Shown: positions 52,211 to 61,250 of the stretch, in pieces | Layout: every line of letters begins with the position of its first letter | Position numbering within the stretch: the first letter of the stretch is position 1 | NCBI GenBank assembly: GCA_018241995.1 | Contig: JAFECT010000004.1 | Span: 248,001 to 312,000 of the forward strand | DNA from: Pseudomonadota bacterium | GTDB taxonomy: Bacteria > Pseudomonadota > Alphaproteobacteria > Caulobacterales > Caulobacteraceae | Length of the DNA stretch: 64,000 nt | Direction of reading: 5' to 3' | Position numbers and translations under genes: made by a program | The notes under the pieces: model-generated | Seen by the model: only the letters and a program-made list of their open reading frames with translations | Database searches by the model: none | What the model was told of the DNA's origin: nothing

Positions 52211-52774
52211 ATGATTTTCGCAAAGCGGCTCACAGCCGTTGCGCTCGCCGCTACGCTGGCGGCAGCCCTGCCCGCCGTCACCCAAGCCGCGGACGCTGCG
52301 CCCGCGGCGCGAGACGGCGCCCATGACTTCGACTTCGACATCGGCGTCTGGACCACCCACATCACCCGGCGCCTGCACCCGCTGAGCGGCTCGAACGAGA
52401 CCATGGAGCTGACCGGCACGGTGACGGTGCGCAAGGTCTGGGACGGCCGCGCCCAGCTCGAGGAGATCGAGGCGGACGGCCCCAAGGGCCATTGGGAGGG
52501 GATGACCGTCTTCCTCTACGATCCCGAGGCCCGCCAGTGGAGCATGAACTTCGCCAACAGCTCGGTCGGGAAGTTCGCGACGCCGATGATCGGCAGCTTC
52601 GCGAACGGCCGGGGCGAACTCTACGGGCAGGATACGCTCGACGGCCGCGCCATACTGGTCCGCGCGGTGTGGTCGGAGTTCACGCCGACCTCGCACACCT
52701 ACCAGGAATCCTATTCCATCGATGGCGGCCGCACCTGGGAGGTCGCCTTCACCGCGCACAAGACGAGGAAGTGA
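52211..52774 (+). CDS. Exported protein, DUF1579-like beta-barrel
   Basis: 187 residues. Signal peptide to PAVTQAADA (about 25). Core HDFDFDIGVWTTHITRRLHP, VRKVWDGRAQLEEIEADGP, MTVFLYDPEARQWSMNFAN and WSEFTPTSHTYQESYSIDGG. This spaced Trp/Tyr strand pattern resembles DUF1579/lipocalin-like proteins, but the family is not certain. Function unknown. ATG at 52211 with GGAG upstream. A monocistronic gene between the GGDEF protein and LysR. Confidence 0.75.
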   Translation: MIFAKRLTAVALAATLAAALPAVTQAADAAPAARDGAHDFDFDIGVWTTHITRRLHPLSGSNETMELTGTVTVRKVWDGRAQLEEIEADGPKGHWEGMTVFLYDPEARQWSMNFANSSVGKFATPMIGSFANGRGELYGQDTLDGRAILVRAVWSEFTPTSHTYQESYSIDGGRTWEVAFTAHKTRK

Positions 52775-52858
52775 CCGCGCCCATCGCCTCCCCAGGCGGG
52801 ACAAGCGCCAACCGGCCGGGATAGACAGAGGACCGTCGCCCCAGGTCTGGATTGGTCC

Positions 52859-53761
52859 ATGGTCAGCTCCATCCGCATGCTGCCGCTGAACGCGCTGCGC
52901 AGCTTCGACGCCGCCGCGCGCCGGCTGAGCTTCACCGCGGCCGCGACCGAACTGGGCGTGACCCCCGCTGCGATCAGCGTGCAGGTGCGCCGGCTCGAGG
53001 AATGGGTCGGCACGCCCCTGTTCGTCAGGGGCCACCGCTCGCTCAGCCTGTCGGACGCCGGCCAGCGCTTGGCGCCGCGCCTGACCGCGCTGTTCCTGGA
53101 GATGGAGCGACTGGTGTCGGAGGTCCGCGACCTCGACGCCATCACTCTGCAGATCAGCGCCATGGGCAGTTTCGCCTCCAAATGGCTGGCGCCGCGCCTG
53201 GGCGGCTTCGTCGCGGACCATCCGGCCATTCAGGTGCGCATCGCCAACGCCGACCAGCGCGTCGACTTCGATCGCGACGCGGTGGATGTGGGGCTGCGCT
53301 ACAGCGCCGACGACCATGGCGAGCTGCATGCCGACCTGATCGCCCGCGCCCGCGCCTTTCCGGTGTGCAGCCCGGCCCTGGCTGAGCGCTACGGCGCCGA
53401 TCCATCGCGTATCCCGAGGCAGCTGCTGCTGCACGACGAGTCCGCCCTGATCGCGCCGGGCCTGCCGACCTGGAGCAGCTGGCTGGCCGCGGCGGGTGCG
53501 CCGGCGTTGCCCGAGGGCGCAGGCCCCTGGTTCAGCAACAGTCATATGGCTCTGTCGGCGGCCATCGCCGGCCAGGGCTTCGCGCTGGGCCTGGCGCCGC
53601 TGGTGGACGACGATCTGGCCGCGGGGCGGCTGGTGAAGCCATTCGAGCTGGAGTTGGAGAGCTCGTTCGGCTTCTGGCTGGTCTGCCGTCCCGACCGCCT
53701 GGCCGAGGCCAAGATCGCCGCGTTCCGGGCCTGGATTCTGGCCCAGGCCGCCAGAGCCTGA
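52859..53761 (+). CDS. LysR-family transcriptional regulator (GcvA-like)
   Basis: 300 residues. Winged HTH at about 9-68: LPLNALRSFDAAARRLSFTA, AATELGVTPAAISVQVRRLE. The effector domain follows: QISAMGSFASKWLAPRLGGF, VDVGLRYSADDHGELHADLI, GQGFALGLAPLVDDDL. The DLDAITLQISA... GcvA-type layout fits glycine-cleavage or amino-acid-related regulators, but targets are unknown. It is followed by the exported methyltransferase gene on the same strand, 113 bp away. ATG at 52859; MLPLNALRSF at 52877 is an alternative. Confidence 0.92.
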   Translation: MVSSIRMLPLNALRSFDAAARRLSFTAAATELGVTPAAISVQVRRLEEWVGTPLFVRGHRSLSLSDAGQRLAPRLTALFLEMERLVSEVRDLDAITLQISAMGSFASKWLAPRLGGFVADHPAIQVRIANADQRVDFDRDAVDVGLRYSADDHGELHADLIARARAFPVCSPALAERYGADPSRIPRQLLLHDESALIAPGLPTWSSWLAAAGAPALPEGAGPWFSNSHMALSAAIAGQGFALGLAPLVDDDLAAGRLVKPFELELESSFGFWLVCRPDRLAEAKIAAFRAWILAQAARA

Positions 53762-53874
53762 CGCAACAATTTCTTGAGCTTGCGCGAAATCTTTGTCGTT
53801 TGCGCGAAGCTCTGCGCGCCGGCCATGTCCTGGTCAGTCAGTCCCCGGTCCACGGGCGAATCTGGAGACCGCCC

Positions 53875-54654
53875 ATGCCGTATCGCCTCCGTCCCCTTGG
53901 CCTCGCCCTTGCCGCCATGCTCGCCGCCGTGCCGACAGTCGGAGCGCGCGCCGCCGTGGCCGCCGAGCCCAGCGCCGCCATCGCCGCCGCCATCGCCGAT
54001 CCGTCGCGCCCCGCGGCGGACACGGCGCGCGACGCCAACCGCAAGCCGCTGGAGGTTCTGGCCTTCGCCGGCGTGAAACCCGGCGACCGGGTGGCCGACT
54101 ACGCCGGCGGCCAGGGCTATTTCACCCGCCTGTTCTCCGACATCGTTGGCCCCTCGGGCCACGTCTTCACCAGCGTGCCGAGCGGCCTCTATCAGTACAA
54201 GAACATCCAGAAGGGCACGGCCGACATCGCGGCCTTCGTGGCCGGCCACCCGAACACCAGCCTGGTCTTCGCCGAGCCGCTGCAGGCGGCGCGCTACCCG
54301 GAAAAGCTCGACCTGTTCTGGATTTCGCAGAACTACCACGACCTCAAGGACCCCTTCATGGGGCCGGTCGACATGGCGGCCTTCAATCGCGCAGTCTACG
54401 CCGCGTTGAAGCCCGGCGGCGTCTACATCGTGCTGGATCACGTGGCCGCGCCGGGTTCCCCGGCGGACGTGACCGACACCCTGCACCGGATCGAGCCCTC
54501 GGTCGTGCGACGCGAGGTCGAGGCGGCCGGCTTCCGCTTCGTGGGCGAAAGCAAGGTCCTGGCCAACCCGGCCGACCCGCACACGGACGGCCCCTTCAAC
54601 GCCTCGATCCAGGGCCGGACCGATCAGTTCATCTACAAGTTCCGCAAGCCCTGA
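53875..54654 (+). CDS. Class I SAM-methyltransferase-like protein with signal peptide
   Basis: 259 residues. A clear Sec signal (LGLALAAMLAAVPTVGARA) leads a Rossmann methyltransferase fold: DRVADYAGGQGYFTRLFSDI as motif I, then LFWISQNYHDL and LKPGGVYIVLDHVAAPGSP. This combination of export signal and SAM-binding fold is odd because SAM is cytoplasmic. The family is common and conserved in alphaproteobacteria; its role is unknown. ATG at 53875 has GGAG 7 bases upstream; upstream ATG 53800 has none. Confidence 0.85.
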   Translation: MPYRLRPLGLALAAMLAAVPTVGARAAVAAEPSAAIAAAIADPSRPAADTARDANRKPLEVLAFAGVKPGDRVADYAGGQGYFTRLFSDIVGPSGHVFTSVPSGLYQYKNIQKGTADIAAFVAGHPNTSLVFAEPLQAARYPEKLDLFWISQNYHDLKDPFMGPVDMAAFNRAVYAALKPGGVYIVLDHVAAPGSPADVTDTLHRIEPSVVRREVEAAGFRFVGESKVLANPADPHTDGPFNASIQGRTDQFIYKFRKP

Positions 54655-54660
54655 TCGGCC

Positions 54661-55035
54661 CTACCCCGCCTTCTTCGCCTTGGGCTTCTTCGGCTTGCTC
54701 TTGGCCTTGGCCCGGAGCGCGGTGTCGATGGCCACGCCGATCCAGCGCCGCAGGGCGTCCTCGTCGTCCCAGATCTCGGCAGGCGCCTTCCAGTAGCTCA
54801 TGCTCATCCGCTCGCCGTCCTTGGTCGGATAGGTGAACTGTTCGAAGCCCTCGCCCTGATAGACGGGCCGGCTTTCGTCATCGCCCTTCAGCCACAGCTC
54901 GTCGTCGTCGAGGATGGCGAACATCATGCCGCCGGCGGTCGCGCCCGCGGCGCCGAACATGCGCTTGATCTCCAACTCCGGGACGAAAGCCAGAAGCTCG
55001 CGCACGCTCTCGATATAGCCGGCCGAAATGCTCAT
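54661..55035 (-). CDS. TfoX/Sxy family protein
   Basis: 124 residues, TfoX N-terminal domain only: YIESVRELLAFVPELEIKRM, FGAAGATAGGMMFAILDDDE, LWLKGDDESR, GERMSMSYWKAPAEIWDD. It ends in a Lys/Ala-rich tail. TfoX/Sxy promotes competence in gamma-proteobacteria; in this group the role is unclear. It is convergent with the methyltransferase gene (6 bp between stops). Confidence 0.9.
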   Translation of the reverse strand: MSISAGYIESVRELLAFVPELEIKRMFGAAGATAGGMMFAILDDDELWLKGDDESRPVYQGEGFEQFTYPTKDGERMSMSYWKAPAEIWDDEDALRRWIGVAIDTALRAKAKSKPKKPKAKKAG

Positions 55036-55179
55036 CCCTGCCCTCGCCCTTGCGCTAGAGCCGCGTTTCTGCGCTCGCCGCCATCGGATGGGAAGGATTT
55101 TGCGAGGTCGCGGCCACAGGTCTGTCAGCAGCGATCACGCGGGATTGCTTCGCGCGGGCGACCCGTCGAAGGTGGCCCC

Positions 55180-55965
55180 ATGCGCAGCTTCGCCTTCAAC
55201 GTCGCCTACTGGATCCTGTCGATCGCCTACACCCTGATGGCGGCCTTCTGCGCCCTGGCGCCCGGCCGCGCGGCGGTGGGCTGGGCGATCCGGCGCTATG
55301 TGCGTCGCATGGTGCAGGCGATGCGGGTCCTGGCGGGGATCAAGCTTGAGGTGCGCGGCAAGGAGCGCCTGCCCGAGGGCGCCTTCATCATCGCCGCCAA
55401 GCACCAGTCCTGGGGCGACGGCTTCTGCGTCTATTCGCAGTTCGACGACCTGGCCTTCGTCACCGGCGACCACCTGGAGCGGTTCCCGCTGCTGGGGACC
55501 GTGCTGCAGAAGCTGGGCGCCATCGTGGTCGACAACTGCGGCGGCATCGAAGCGCGCAAGGCTCTGGCCGCCAGCGCCGCCCAGGCCAAGGCGGACGGGC
55601 GGCGCATCCTGATCTATCCCGAGGGCAATCTGGCCAAGGTCGGCGAACGGTTCCGATACCGGACAGGGGTCTGGCACATGTACCGCGACTTCGACATGCC
55701 GGTCGTGCCCCAGGCGACCAATCTCGGCGTGTTCTGGCCGCAGGAAGAGGCGCGCAAGAACCCGGGCACGGCGATTATCGAGTTCCTCGACCCGATCCCC
55801 ACCGGTCTGCCCAAGGCGGAGTTCATGGCGCAGCTGGAGGCGGCGGTGGAGGGCCGCACCGCCGAACTGGTGGCGGAAGCGACCGGCCGGCCCGTGCGCG
55901 AGGCCATGCTGGTCCCGACGCCCGACGAGCTGCGCAAACAGGCGACGGCGAACGCCGCGGCGTGA
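55180..55965 (+). CDS. 1-acyl-sn-glycerol-3-phosphate acyltransferase (PlsC-like)
   Basis: 261 residues. N-terminal TM helix (VAYWILSIAYTLMAAFCAL). Acyltransferase motif I HQSWGDG with HX4D at His75/Asp80, motif II-like GAIVVDNCGGIEARKAL, motif III YPEGNLAKVG, motif IV VVPQATNLGVFWP. It would acylate lysophosphatidate in phospholipid synthesis. YPEGN replaces the more usual FPEGT. ATG at 55180; GTG/ATG alternatives upstream are not supported. Confidence 0.92.
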   Translation: MRSFAFNVAYWILSIAYTLMAAFCALAPGRAAVGWAIRRYVRRMVQAMRVLAGIKLEVRGKERLPEGAFIIAAKHQSWGDGFCVYSQFDDLAFVTGDHLERFPLLGTVLQKLGAIVVDNCGGIEARKALAASAAQAKADGRRILIYPEGNLAKVGERFRYRTGVWHMYRDFDMPVVPQATNLGVFWPQEEARKNPGTAIIEFLDPIPTGLPKAEFMAQLEAAVEGRTAELVAEATGRPVREAMLVPTPDELRKQATANAAA

Positions 55966-56083
55966 GGCGCCGAACCGTGCTATAACCCTTGTACGGCAAA
56001 GGTGGACGAGACAATCCGTCACCGCGAAACCGGCGGCGGATGCCACCACAATAGGGGTCGTGAAACAGGGGGCGTCCTACCCG

Positions 56084-57247
56084 ATGAAAGCTCTGACCGG
56101 CCTTGCTCTAGGCGTCGCCGCCGTTTGGTCCGTTTCCACGTTCCACCAGGCCGATGCGGCGCCCCAGGACGAGGCCCGGGCCGAAGCCCCCAGCGCCGTC
56201 GACCTGCCTGCGACCGGCGCGGCGGTGCCGCTGATGGAGGCCGACACCCATCCGGTGGTCGAAGTCACCATCCACGGCGAGAAGTTCCGCTTCCTGGTCG
56301 AGACCGGCGCCTGGTTCAACTCCATCTCCGCCGACGCCGCCGAGCGCCTGCGCCTACCCGAGCGCAAGGGTGAGGCGACCATCGACACCCTGGCCGCCGG
56401 CCCCGCCGTGTTCCACGGCCTGAAGGCGCGGGTGCTGGATCACCAGCCCGGCGACGTGGACGGCCAGCTGGGCCTGCCCGCCTTCGCCGACCTGCTCGCC
56501 ACCGTCGACTTCCCGCACCACGAGCTGCGCCTGGCCAAGGGCGACCTGCCCGAGGTCAACGGCAAGGACGTGCTGCCGCTGCAGTCCATCGGGCCGCTGT
56601 GGGGCGTGCCGATGACGGTCGGCGACAGGAGCTTCGTCGCCCTGATCGACACCCAGTCCGGCGACGGCCTGGCCATCGCCCCGCCCCTGGCGCGCACCAT
56701 CAGCTTCGCCGGCAAGCCGGTCGAGACCGGCCGCGTGCAGGGCCCGGCCATCGGCGAGGCGGCGGTGCAGACCGCGCGCCTGAGCGGCTCGGTCAAGATC
56801 GGCAGCTATCGCTTCGACAAGCCGATGGTCAGCTCCTTCCCGGTCGAGCTGCGCTTCCAGAACCTCGGTGTCTGGCTCGGGCCGTCGATGCTGAAGAACT
56901 TCACCGTCACCCTGGACCAGAAGAACCGCCGCGTGCGCTTCGTCCACGTCGAGGGCAAGACCGAGATCGACGCCCCGCCGTCGATGGGCGACTTCGGCTT
57001 CCGCGTCTCGCGCGCGCCGGACGGCAAGGTGCGGGTCAACGACGTGGCGCCCGGCGGCGATGCGGAACGCGCGGGCGTTTCGCGCGGCGACACCCTGGTC
57101 GCCCTCGATGACAAGCCGGCGGACGGCTACTACTCCGAATCGACCTGGCGCGACCTGACCGGCCGCACCTCGCCCGTGCGCTTCCGCGTCAGCCACCGCG
57201 GCGTCGAGCACGACGTCGAGGTCAAGCCGACCATCTGGATCCAGTAG
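56084..57247 (+). CDS. Retropepsin-like aspartyl protease with C-terminal PDZ domain, exported
   Basis: 387 residues. Signal peptide to QADAAPQ (about 27). Two retropepsin-like halves: FRFLVETGAWFNSISADAA (residues 68-86) and FVALIDTQSGDGLAIAP. The first motif reads ETG where DTG is expected, with Glu73 in place of the catalytic Asp, so activity is uncertain. A PDZ domain follows at about 290-387 (VAPGGDAERAGVSRGDTLV). ATG at 56084 has GGGGGC upstream; GTG at 56060 is an alternative. Confidence 0.85.
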   Translation: MKALTGLALGVAAVWSVSTFHQADAAPQDEARAEAPSAVDLPATGAAVPLMEADTHPVVEVTIHGEKFRFLVETGAWFNSISADAAERLRLPERKGEATIDTLAAGPAVFHGLKARVLDHQPGDVDGQLGLPAFADLLATVDFPHHELRLAKGDLPEVNGKDVLPLQSIGPLWGVPMTVGDRSFVALIDTQSGDGLAIAPPLARTISFAGKPVETGRVQGPAIGEAAVQTARLSGSVKIGSYRFDKPMVSSFPVELRFQNLGVWLGPSMLKNFTVTLDQKNRRVRFVHVEGKTEIDAPPSMGDFGFRVSRAPDGKVRVNDVAPGGDAERAGVSRGDTLVALDDKPADGYYSESTWRDLTGRTSPVRFRVSHRGVEHDVEVKPTIWIQ

Positions 57248-57253
57248 GCGGCC

Positions 57254-58150
57254 TCAGCGCACGCGCACGCCCTGCTTCTCGTCCCAGTGCAGCGGCTTGG
57301 CCGACTTCGGCAGAGGCGCGTCGTTGGGGCCGATGGTCGAGCCGTATTTCCAGCTGGGCGGGCAGATCGCCACGTAGCGTGCATAGCCGCCCGTACCGCC
57401 CTGCAGGCGTGGGAAGCCGATCGCGACCAGGCAGCCCGTCTCCTTGACCTTGTCGAGATTCGCCACGCCCTCGGCCTGGGTATAGCCGTGGTGCATCAGC
57501 CAGGATTCGCCCTCCAGCGTGGGCGTGGTGTCGGTGTCCAGAGGCTCATGGCCGTGGAACAGGATGTGGCGTTTCAGGTGCAGGAACTTCAGCGCCGCGA
57601 GGGACACGCCGGGGAACGGGGTCTTGGTCGACAGGGCCGGGTCCGGCCAGGCCTTGGACCAGTCCGAGCGCACGAACACCACCGCGCCCGCCGGAATGCG
57701 GCCGTGCTTCTTCTCGAAGGCCTCGATGTCCTTCACCTGCAGGTGATAGCCGGGGTCCTTTTTGAGCTGCGGCACGATCGAGATCACCACCAGCGGCCGG
57801 ACCGCATAGGTCGGGGGCAGCTCATCGATCGAGGGGTATTCCGGCGCCCAGTGGGCCGGCGGATCGAGCTGGGTGCCCAGCTGGTCGGTCGATAGCTCGT
57901 AGCGCGTCGCCGCGAAGCCGTCCTTCTCGTAGGTGTAGGCTTGGCCTGTCTTGGGATCGACGGTGGGCTTGAACTTCGACGGCCCGAACCCGTACCAGAC
58001 CGGGATGTCCGGCCCGATCACGTGGGTCATGTCGATGTATTTCGCGCCCTTCAGCGCCTTGTCGTAGACGCTCCAGAGGCCGTCGGCCGCCTGGGCCGCG
58101 CCGGCCAGCGTCAGGAGCGCGGCCGTCGCCGCGAACAGTCGAATGTGCAT
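57254..58150 (-). CDS. Cyclase-family protein (kynurenine-formamidase fold), exported
   Basis: 298 residues. Signal peptide to AGAAQAA (about 22). The family motif HxGTHxDxPxH is present as QLGTQLDPPAH (residues 90-100): both His that would bind metal are Gln, with Asp96 and His100 kept. A C-terminal HGHEPLDTD supplies other ligand-like residues. Family knowledge: members hydrolyse or cyclise amides using a divalent metal. This variant may use a different metal site or be non-catalytic. A monocistronic gene immediately downstream of the SUF operon on the same strand. Confidence 0.85.
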   Translation of the reverse strand: MHIRLFAATAALLTLAGAAQAADGLWSVYDKALKGAKYIDMTHVIGPDIPVWYGFGPSKFKPTVDPKTGQAYTYEKDGFAATRYELSTDQLGTQLDPPAHWAPEYPSIDELPPTYAVRPLVVISIVPQLKKDPGYHLQVKDIEAFEKKHGRIPAGAVVFVRSDWSKAWPDPALSTKTPFPGVSLAALKFLHLKRHILFHGHEPLDTDTTPTLEGESWLMHHGYTQAEGVANLDKVKETGCLVAIGFPRLQGGTGGYARYVAICPPSWKYGSTIGPNDAPLPKSAKPLHWDEKQGVRVR

Positions 58151-58213
58151 GGTGTCCTCCCCCGAGTCCGAAGGAGAGTGTCCGCCCCATAACGCCGGTC
58201 GATCAAGCCCGGA

Positions 58214-58600
58214 TCAGCGGCTCTCGGCCGGCACGATGGTGACGCTCTCGCCGCAGCCGCAGGCGTCGGTCTCGTTGGGATTCCGGAACACGAACTTCGA
58301 GGCAAGCTTGGTGGTCTCGTAGTCGATCTCGGTCCCGATCAGGAACAGCACCGCCTTCGGGTCGATCAGGATGGCCACACCCTTGTCCTCGACAAGCTCG
58401 TCCAGCGGGTTGGCGGCCTCGGCGTATTCGAGCTGGTATTCCTGCCCCGCGCACCCGCCGTTCTTCACCCCCACGCGCAGGCCCGCGTAGGGCTTATCGG
58501 CCTTGGCCATGATCGCCTTGACCCGCTCGGCGGCGCGATCGGTCAGGGTGACCACCTTGGGACGGGGTCGGCGGGGGCGAAGCGTCGTCTGAGGTTCCAT
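58214..58600 (-). CDS. sufA: Fe-S assembly A-type carrier (SufA/HesB family)
   Basis: 128 residues. A-type signature: VGVKNGGCAGQEYQLEY and the C-terminal ACGCGESVTI giving three Cys that ligate the cluster. It carries or transfers Fe-S clusters from SufBCD to apo-proteins. An Arg/Pro-rich N-terminus precedes the domain (RPRRPRPKVVTLTD). Last gene of the SUF operon, 9 bp after sufT. Confidence 0.95.
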   Translation of the reverse strand: MEPQTTLRPRRPRPKVVTLTDRAAERVKAIMAKADKPYAGLRVGVKNGGCAGQEYQLEYAEAANPLDELVEDKGVAILIDPKAVLFLIGTEIDYETTKLASKFVFRNPNETDACGCGESVTIVPAESR

Positions 58601-58609
58601 GGATAAGTC

Positions 58610-58996
58610 TCAGAACATGTTGAGCTGAAGTTTGGCTTCATCGCTCATCTTTGAGGGATCCCACGGCGGGTCGAACACCAGGTTCACGTGGCAGGATCGC
58701 ACCCCCTCGACCGTCATCACCGCGTCGTTCACCCAGCCGGGCATCTCGCCGGCCACCGGGCAGCCGGGTGCTGTCAGGGTCATGTCGACCACCACGTCGC
58801 GCTCGTCCGACACATCCACGCGGTAGATCAGGCCCAGTTCGTAGATGTCGACCGGGATTTCCGGGTCGTACACGGTCTTGAACGACTCGATCAGCTTGTC
58901 GGTCAGGGCGTCGAGCTCCGCCTGCGAGAGCGCAGACTCCGGCGCTTCGCCTTCGGGGAGATCAGGATTGGTCAGGCTTCCGTCCATCGGGCTCAA
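58610..58996 (-). CDS. sufT: SUF system Fe-S maturation protein (DUF59/MIP18 family)
   Basis: 128 residues. DUF59 core: FKTVYDPEIPVDIYELGLIY, MTLTAPGCPVAGEMPGWV with the conserved Cys in the APGC turn, and VNLVFDPPWDPSKMSDEAK. SufT acts in Fe-S protein maturation. The N-terminus is an acidic linker (PDLPEGEAPESALSQAELD). Overlaps sufS by 4 bases and precedes sufA. Confidence 0.93.
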   Translation of the reverse strand: MSPMDGSLTNPDLPEGEAPESALSQAELDALTDKLIESFKTVYDPEIPVDIYELGLIYRVDVSDERDVVVDMTLTAPGCPVAGEMPGWVNDAVMTVEGVRSCHVNLVFDPPWDPSKMSDEAKLQLNMF

Positions 58997-60210
58997 CTGA
59001 AGAACTTTCGGGCCTTGCCCAGGGCGTCGACAAAGGCGTCGGCGTCCTCAAGCGTATTATATAGGGCGAAACTGGCGCGAGCGGTGGACGTGACGCCGAA
59101 ACGTCGCATCAGGGGCTCGGCGCAATGCTGGCCGGCGCGCACGGCGACACCGTATCGGTCCAGCACCTGGGCGATGTCGTGGGCGTGCGCGCCTTCCACC
59201 GTGAAGGTCAGGATCGCGCCCTTGCCGGGGGCCTGGCCGATCACGCGAAAGCCGTTGTCGCCGTTGATGCGCTCGATCACCCGGTCGTAAAGGGCGTGTT
59301 CGTGGGCGTGGATGGCGTCCCGGTCGTATTGCGACAGCCAGTCGATGGCGGCGCCCAGGCCGATGGCTTCCAGGATCGGCGGGGTGCCGGCCTCGAAGCG
59401 CATGGGCGGCTCGGCGTAGGTCACCAGATCGGTGGTCACCTGCTCGATCATCTCGCCCCCGCCCTGATAGGGCGGCAGCTCGGCCAGCACATCCGCCCTG
59501 CCCCACAGCACGCCGATGCCGGTGGGGCCGAACAGCTTGTGGCCGGTGAAGACGTAGAAGTCCGCGCCGATGTCCTGCACGTCGGGCGCGGCGTGCACCG
59601 CCCCCTGGCAACCGTCGATCAGCACCTTAGCGCCCGCCGCATGCGCCGCCTCGACCACCGCCTTGATCGGGTTGATGGTGCCCAGCACGTTGGACATGTG
59701 GGTGAGCGAGACGAGCCGGGTCTTGGGACCTAGCAGGCTCCTCAGATGCTCCATATCGAGGGCGCCGTCGTCGAGCACGCGGGCGAAGCGGACCACCACG
59801 CCCTGGCGCTCGCGCAGGAAATGCCATGGCACGATGTTGGAGTGGTGCTCCATCTCGCTAAGCACCACCTCGTCGCCGGCCTGGAAGCTGCGGCCCAACG
59901 TGGCCGCCACCAGGTTGATCGCCTCGGTGCCGCCCTTGGTGAAGACGATCTCTGCCGGGCTGGACGCGTTCAGGAAGCGTGCGACGGTTTTACGCGCGTT
60001 TTCATAGGCTTCGGTGGTTTCGTTGGCGAGGGTGTGCAGGCCGCGATGGACGTTGGCGTAGGAGGTCGCCATGTGGTGAGCCAGGGCGTCGATCACCGCG
60101 CGCGGCTTCTGAGCCGAGGCGGCGGAGTCCAGATAGACCAGGGGGTGGCCGTTGATCTGGCGCTCGAAGATCGGGAACTCGGCGCGGGCCTGATAGGGGT
60201 CGAAGCTCAC
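58993..60210 (-). CDS. sufS: SufS-type group II cysteine desulfurase
   Basis: 405 residues, PLP enzyme that provides persulfide sulfur. N-terminal YLDSAASAQKPRAVIDAL; PLP Lys in YVFTGHKLFGPTG near residue 226; active-site Cys363 in RAGQHCAEP on the short group II loop, which depends on SufE. The C-terminal end is ARASFALYNTLEDADAFVDA. It overlaps sufD upstream and sufT downstream by 4 bases each. Confidence 0.97.
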   Translation of the reverse strand: MSFDPYQARAEFPIFERQINGHPLVYLDSAASAQKPRAVIDALAHHMATSYANVHRGLHTLANETTEAYENARKTVARFLNASSPAEIVFTKGGTEAINLVAATLGRSFQAGDEVVLSEMEHHSNIVPWHFLRERQGVVVRFARVLDDGALDMEHLRSLLGPKTRLVSLTHMSNVLGTINPIKAVVEAAHAAGAKVLIDGCQGAVHAAPDVQDIGADFYVFTGHKLFGPTGIGVLWGRADVLAELPPYQGGGEMIEQVTTDLVTYAEPPMRFEAGTPPILEAIGLGAAIDWLSQYDRDAIHAHEHALYDRVIERINGDNGFRVIGQAPGKGAILTFTVEGAHAHDIAQVLDRYGVAVRAGQHCAEPLMRRFGVTSTARASFALYNTLEDADAFVDALGKARKFFS

Positions 60211-61250
60211 GACAGCGCCTCCAGCCGGGCGCCGAGCCAGCCGCGCGCGAACTCGCGCACGCGCTCGTCCTCGATCCGGTCCAGCACCTCGCCCAGGAAC
60301 GCCTCGGTCAGCATGGCGCGAGCCTCGGGCTCAGGGATGCCGCGGGCGCGGGCGTAGAACAGGGCGTTCTCATCCAGGGCGCCGATGGTGTTGCCGTGGG
60401 CGCAGGCCACGTCGTCGGCGTAGATTTCCAACTCGGGCTTGGCGTCCACCTCGGCGCGGTCGGACAGGATCAGGGCGTGGTGGCCCATGCGCGCGTCGGT
60501 CTTATCGGCGCCGTGCGCGACCACGATGCGGCCCTGGAAAACGCCGCGCGCGCGGCCCGAGACCACGCCCTTGGTCAGCTGCCGCGTCTCGCCGCCGACG
60601 CCGGCATGTTCGACCACCGTCGTCAGGTCCGCGTGGCGTTCACCACCAAGGACGTAAAGGCCATCAAGCCTGACGCTGGCGCCATGGCCTGGATGGGCCA
60701 CGCGGGTCTCATGCCGCTGCAGCCTGGCGCCGGACGCCAGGACCGTCTGTTCGAATACCGCGCCTTCCGACAGGGCCACCTCGGCCGCGCTGATCGACAG
60801 CGCATCGGCCTGGTCGTCCAGAAGCACGATGCGGGTCAGGCGCGCGCCCTTGCCGAGCTTCAGGCTCAGCCCGGCGTTGGCGACATAGGCCGAGCCGGAG
60901 CCCTCGTAGGTTTCAAGCAGGAGCAGCGCCGCCCCGGCTTCGACCTCAACCGTGGCGCGAGCCTGGTGGCCGGTCCCCGACGCGTCGGTGACGAAGCGCA
61001 GGCGCAGCGTCTCCCGGCCGCGGGCCACATAGCCGACCTCGGACGCACCGGCGGAATCGCGGCCGTTGCCGAAGGCGATCTCCTCGCCGCCCAGGGCCGC
61101 GAACGGCCCGCCCGGCGCGACCGCCAGGGCCGGCGACGGCTCCGGCGCCGCGCGCAGGAATTTGCGCAGGTCCGACCACTTCCAGTCCTCGACCCGGCGG
61201 GTCGGGAAGGTCTCGGCGTTGCGCAGGTCTATGGCGAAGGGAGCCGTCAC
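60207..61250 (-). CDS. sufD: SufD, Fe-S scaffold subunit
   Basis: 347 residues, beta-helical SufB/D-core protein: ARLTRIVLLDDQADALSISA, HADLTTVVEHAGVGGETRQL, KGVVSGRARGVFQGRIVVA, C-terminal ENALFYARARGIPEPEARAM. N-terminal EDWKWSDLRKFLRAA is typical. Forms the SufBC2D scaffold. Overlaps sufC and sufS by 4 bases each. Confidence 0.95.
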   Translation of the reverse strand: MTAPFAIDLRNAETFPTRRVEDWKWSDLRKFLRAAPEPSPALAVAPGGPFAALGGEEIAFGNGRDSAGASEVGYVARGRETLRLRFVTDASGTGHQARATVEVEAGAALLLLETYEGSGSAYVANAGLSLKLGKGARLTRIVLLDDQADALSISAAEVALSEGAVFEQTVLASGARLQRHETRVAHPGHGASVRLDGLYVLGGERHADLTTVVEHAGVGGETRQLTKGVVSGRARGVFQGRIVVAHGADKTDARMGHHALILSDRAEVDAKPELEIYADDVACAHGNTIGALDENALFYARARGIPEPEARAMLTEAFLGEVLDRIEDERVREFARGWLGARLEALS

